DNA from: CAADGL01 sp964643885
Lineage (GTDB): Bacteria; Planctomycetota; Phycisphaerae; UBA1845; Fen-1342
DNA: 34,627 nucleotides
Assembly: GCA_964643885.1 (NCBI GenBank)
Contig: CAZXUI010000047.1
Location: forward strand, 1 to 34,627
Direction: 5' to 3'
Below, piece after piece: positions 32,002 to 34,627 of the stretch. The position numbers and the translations under genes are program-made. The notes under the pieces are model-generated. The model saw only the letters and a list, made by a program, of their open reading frames with translations, was not told the DNA's origin and made no database searches. Position 1 is the first letter of the stretch. Each line of letters opens with the position of its first letter.

Positions 32002-33296
32002 CTCCGCACCTCGGCCGATGCGAGCCGGTCACGGTCGCGGGTCGGTTTCCCGCTCGCCGGCGCGCTGCACGGTTCCCCGCTCGCCGCGGCGATCATCCGC
32101 AGGTGGCAGTCCTCCGTCCGCCGCAGCCACCAGTGTGACTTCAGCGCCTCAATGGCCCCCTCGGGCGGCAGCGGCCGCAGCGAGGCGCGCTCCTGCCACA
32201 GCCCCAGCCGCTCCAGTGTGGCGGCCGCGTCGGCGAAGTCGAAATCGACGCGGGCGCCGAAGCGGCCGGCCAGGTACTGCTCGATCCTCTCGGTGAGCTG
32301 CTGCGGGCCGCGCGGCCGCTGCGTTTCGAGCGAGCTGAAGGCATACAGCAGCAGGGCCTCCTTGATCTCCTCGTCCGCGATCATCGCGATCAGGGCGTGC
32401 AGGGCCGCGGCGTTGTTGCTGAGATTCTGAAAGTACAGGTGCGAGGTGCGCTGCGAGGTGCGGTGCAGGCGGGCACGGCGATAGCCCATGAAGGTGCGCC
32501 ACATGAGAATGACCAGCGGCAGCAGCAGGACCCACAGCAGGTTGGCCAAGGCCGTGCCCGCGGCGGTCAGCAGCTTGGCGGCCAGCGTCCAGAGCGTGCC
32601 GCCGCCGCTGCCGATCAGCGTGGCCCGGTCCCACCAGTTCATCTCCACATCCGCGTGCGGCAGCAGCGCCTCGACATCGGCGATCGGAATCTCCTTGAAC
32701 ATCTTGACCAGCACGTGCGGGTCGTCGCGGAGCTGGGCGATCACGACCAGGCGGCGGAAGACGGGCAGCGTAACCGGCCGGCCGGCGATCGGGGCCCGCC
32801 AGGTGCGGCGGCGGCGCTCGACGGTGCCGCGGCCGCGGACCCAAACGGCCAGGTGCTGGATTCGCTCCGGATAGAGCCGCACGTGGAAGCCGTGCGTGGT
32901 GGCCGCGCGGACGGCGGCCGCGACCTGGATGTCGTCGAGATACTCGAAGTTGGCCTTGTTGAGGATGTAGGCGAGGCGACGCTGGAGGTCGGCGTAGCCC
33001 TCGGGCGTGCGGCGCTGGAGGGGACTGGCGAGCGGGAGCGTGTCGCGGTCGGGGTTGAAGGCGGCGTAGCGGGCGAGCAGGTCGCGCTCGAGCGTGATCG
33101 CTTCCTGATCGATGACGGCGGTCAGGGCGGCCGCCAGCTGGGGCAGGCAGGCGGCGAGCGGGCCGAAGTGCTCGGCATCGGCGGAGAGGGCGGCGGTGAG
33201 CTCGTCGGGTCGGATGGGGATGAAGCGATCGTCGGGCCGGTGCGTCTCCGTGCGGGCGGTGGGGTCGCGTGAGAGGGTGGCCCGGGGCGGGGACAT
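31983..33296 (-). CDS. DUF3754 family membrane protein
   Basis: Protein of 437 residues resembling DUF3754 (TMEM143-like) proteins of planctomycetes, cyanobacteria and plants, whose role is unknown. Conserved-looking stretches are ERDLLARYAAFNPDRDT, LLPHADVEMNWWDRATLIGS, RTSHLYFQNLSNNAAALHAL and a helical IADEEIKEALLLYAFSS. A hydrophobic region near residues 230-265 (LLWVLLLPLVILMW) suggests membrane anchoring. The last residues (STEPRP, stop) are GCGACCGT repeat sequence, and the preceding 30 residues are low in complexity. Start ATG 33296; no clear SD. Confidence 0.8.
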   Translation of the reverse strand: MSPPRATLSRDPTARTETHRPDDRFIPIRPDELTAALSADAEHFGPLAACLPQLAAALTAVIDQEAITLERDLLARYAAFNPDRDTLPLASPLQRRTPEGYADLQRRLAYILNKANFEYLDDIQVAAAVRAATTHGFHVRLYPERIQHLAVWVRGRGTVERRRRTWRAPIAGRPVTLPVFRRLVVIAQLRDDPHVLVKMFKEIPIADVEALLPHADVEMNWWDRATLIGSGGGTLWTLAAKLLTAAGTALANLLWVLLLPLVILMWRTFMGYRRARLHRTSQRTSHLYFQNLSNNAAALHALIAMIADEEIKEALLLYAFSSLETQRPRGPQQLTERIEQYLAGRFGARVDFDFADAAATLERLGLWQERASLRPLPPEGAIEALKSHWWLRRTEDCHLRMIAAASGEPCSAPASGKPTRDRDRLASAEVRSTEPRP

Positions 33297-33633
33297 GGCG
33301 GGAATGTACCGCGCGAGGGGGGTCTTTGCGGGCGGGCGGGGTGTCCGCGTAGCGGGCGGCCCGTGGGGTGGATTGGTGCCGCGGCCGTGTCTGCGGCCGA
33401 CAGGGGTGGACCCGTGATGCAGCGTCGGCTGCGGGCGGGCGCGGGCGGGGTAAGGCGTAGTGTGTGCTCGTACGGAGCCGGGCGGCGGGTGCGGGCGGGC
33501 GCGGGCGTTCGCGGCGCGGCCGGCCGGCTTGCTGCGGGCGGGTGGGAGTGTGGCGCGGGCGGGTCGGGCGGCGGGCCGGAGCGTAGCGCTAGCTTGACAA
33601 TCGGACGGTTGGGCGTAGACTCCTGGATGCGAT
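33297..33633. other. GC-skewed low-complexity region upstream of the tRNA gene
   Basis: Dominated by repeated GCGGGCGGGCGCGGGCG-like runs; a plus frame at 33363-33671 is compositional and overlaps the tRNA. The tRNA promoter lies at the right end. Confidence 0.6.
33594..33621 (+). promoter_or_regulatory. Promoter of the initiator tRNA gene
   Basis: Consensus TTGACA (33594-33599), 16-bp spacer, TAGACT (33616-33621), ending 12 bp before the tRNA. Confidence 0.7.
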
Positions 33634-33706
<73 letters not shown>

Positions 33707-33780
33707 GTGACGTAAGTCCCGCCAAGTCAAACACTTAGAACGCTCTCCCGCGTCGGGAAGCGCGGCCGAAAGCCGAAAAA

Positions 33781-33801
33781 CGAACGGTAAATTACCGTTC
33801 G
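33781..33801. promoter_or_regulatory. 21-bp palindrome before the integrase gene
   Basis: CGAACGGTAA (33781-33790), one central A, TTACCGTTCG (33792-33801). It ends 7 bp before the GGAGG of the integrase. Symmetry and position suit an operator or a recombinase-binding site. Confidence 0.55.
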
Positions 33802-33821
33802 CGTGGCTGGAGGTCGCATCC

Positions 33822-34627
33822 ATGCCCCGCAACATCTTCGATCCCGATTCGGCCGTCTCGAAGCGAAAATCTGATGTGCAGACGCAACGCCGAAGACGCC
33901 GCAAGCCGCGCATCCCGCCGCGCCAGCTCGGCGTTCCGGGCTACCGCCGCAAGCGCGTGAACGGCCACGTCTACGGCGTTGTCGCCATCGGCGGCAAGGA
34001 GCACTATCTAGGAGAATATGGGACAGCCGAGAGCATCGAGCAGTACAACGCGCTCGTCGGCCGCTGGCTTGCGGGCGGTCGCAAGCTCCCCGACGAAACA
34101 CCCGGCCCGGCACTGAGCGTGAACGAGGTTCTGCTCCGCTACTACGAGCACGCCGAGCAGAAGTACGCGGCCCGCCGCAGCTTTGCGTCGATCCTCAATC
34201 GCATCAAAAACGCGATTCGATCGGTGCGCGAGCTCTACGGCATGACGGACGCGGCCAAATTCGGTCCGAAGGCACTCGGGATCGTGCGGCAGAGCTGGAT
34301 CAATTCCGGCCGTTCGCGAAAGACGATCAACGAGTACACCGCGGTCATCAAAGCGTGCTGGCGTTGGGCTGCGGCCGAAGAGCTGGTTCCGGGCGAAAGC
34401 TGGCACGCCCTCAACGCGCTCACCGGTTTGCGGCGTGGCGACGCGGATGTTCCCGAGCCCAGAAAGGTCAAGCCGGTTCCCGACGCCTTCGTCGACGCGA
34501 TCCGGCCGTACGTCAGCCGGCAGGTTTGGGCGATGATCGAGCTTCAACGGCTCACCGGAATGCGGTCGGGAGAAGTGACGATCATGAGAACGCGCGACAT
34601 CGACGTGACCGGCAAGCTCTGGGTTTA
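33822..34627 (+). CDS. Tyrosine recombinase / integrase, N-terminal part (3' truncated by window edge)
   Basis: The frame is open from ATG 33822 to the end of the window (268 residues). Residues 1-35 are basic (KRKSDVQTQRRRRRKPRIPP). Around 45-80 is YGVVAIGGKEHYLGEYGTAE, the AP2-like N-terminal pattern common in planctomycete integrases. The core-binding domain follows (ALSVNEVLLRYYEHAEQKYA, SRKTINEYTAVIKACWRWAA). The catalytic domain begins with LTGMRSGEV and box I Arg248; the other catalytic residues and the Tyr lie beyond the window. GGAGG at 33809-33813 supports the start. Less GC-biased codon use than neighbouring genes agrees with transfer. Its place next to the initiator tRNA suggests it marks an integrated element. 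Confidence 0.88.
   Translation, partial: MPRNIFDPDSAVSKRKSDVQTQRRRRRKPRIPPRQLGVPGYRRKRVNGHVYGVVAIGGKEHYLGEYGTAESIEQYNALVGRWLAGGRKLPDETPGPALSVNEVLLRYYEHAEQKYAARRSFASILNRIKNAIRSVRELYGMTDAAKFGPKALGIVRQSWINSGRSRKTINEYTAVIKACWRWAAAEELVPGESWHALNALTGLRRGDADVPEPRKVKPVPDAFVDAIRPYVSRQVWAMIELQRLTGMRSGEVTIMRTRDIDVTGKLWV

Noticed and set aside
33714..33728. Two AAGTC direct repeats 10 bp apart after the tRNA, possible integrase arm sites
   Set aside because: Only five bases each and no further copies nearby; too weak to list.

Overview
The window is a GC-rich chromosomal segment, most likely from a Planctomycetota bacterium. This is inferred from four things: a pseudopilin-like protein with the FTLIELL signal common in that phylum, a DUF2934 protein, an integrase with the N-terminal architecture usual in planctomycetes, and intergenic repeats that read as PLPYGRGS-type peptides. 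Several lipoprotein signal peptides and lpxB point to a Gram-negative envelope with lipid A. The assembly contains one run of 100 N (20927-21026) inside a gene. The left edge cuts nusA and the right edge cuts an integrase gene.

Layout. 1-4607 (+): 3' end of nusA, a CPBP membrane protease, a DUF2934 protein, guaB and a lipoprotein. 4702-5547 (-): folP. 5693-7296 (+): a DinB-like protein and a TlpA-like thioredoxin. 7511-8775 (-): a lipoprotein and the tetR gene above it, each preceded by a 16-bp site with the same GTAAG/CTTAC half-sites. 9012-13902 (+): lipoamide dehydrogenase, a large lipoprotein and the mcsA-mcsB protein-arginine kinase pair. 13953-14594 (-): a single-pass membrane protein. 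14890-15798 (+): an alpha/beta-hydrolase lipoprotein. 16108-16872 (-): a zinc-ribbon membrane protein. 16990-19284 (+): two tandem lipoproteins and a FecCD/BtuC-type permease. 19407-23411 (-): a PfkB sugar kinase, an M24-fold protein and a GH65 phosphorylase/hydrolase, read in that order. 23552-25320 (+): a pseudopilin-like protein and a YkgJ-type cysteine-cluster protein. 25717-33296 (-): a DUF3754 membrane protein, lpxB, aspS and a Cache-HAMP-SpoIIE phosphatase. 33634 to the end (+): an initiator tRNA-fMet gene followed at once by a tyrosine recombinase, which looks like the left edge of an integrated element.

Most genes are housekeeping or ordinary accessory genes. The unusual content lies between them. 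One repeat family consists of 9-bp stems around a conserved TTGGC pentaloop, with compensating base changes between copies. A second family (core GAGCCGCGACCGT) ends in 24-bp tandem units and supplies the stop codons of two genes. One copy of that second family is split by a 132-bp element with 13-bp perfect terminal inverted repeats and a TTAC target duplication, a MITE-like insertion whose empty site can be reconstructed from the window itself. Two direct 73-bp repeats flank lpxB.

Regulation visible in the sequence: a guaB promoter placed so that the transcript would be leaderless or nearly so, an mcsAB promoter, the paired TetR-type operators, a promoter for the tRNA, and a 21-bp palindrome just before the integrase ribosome binding site.
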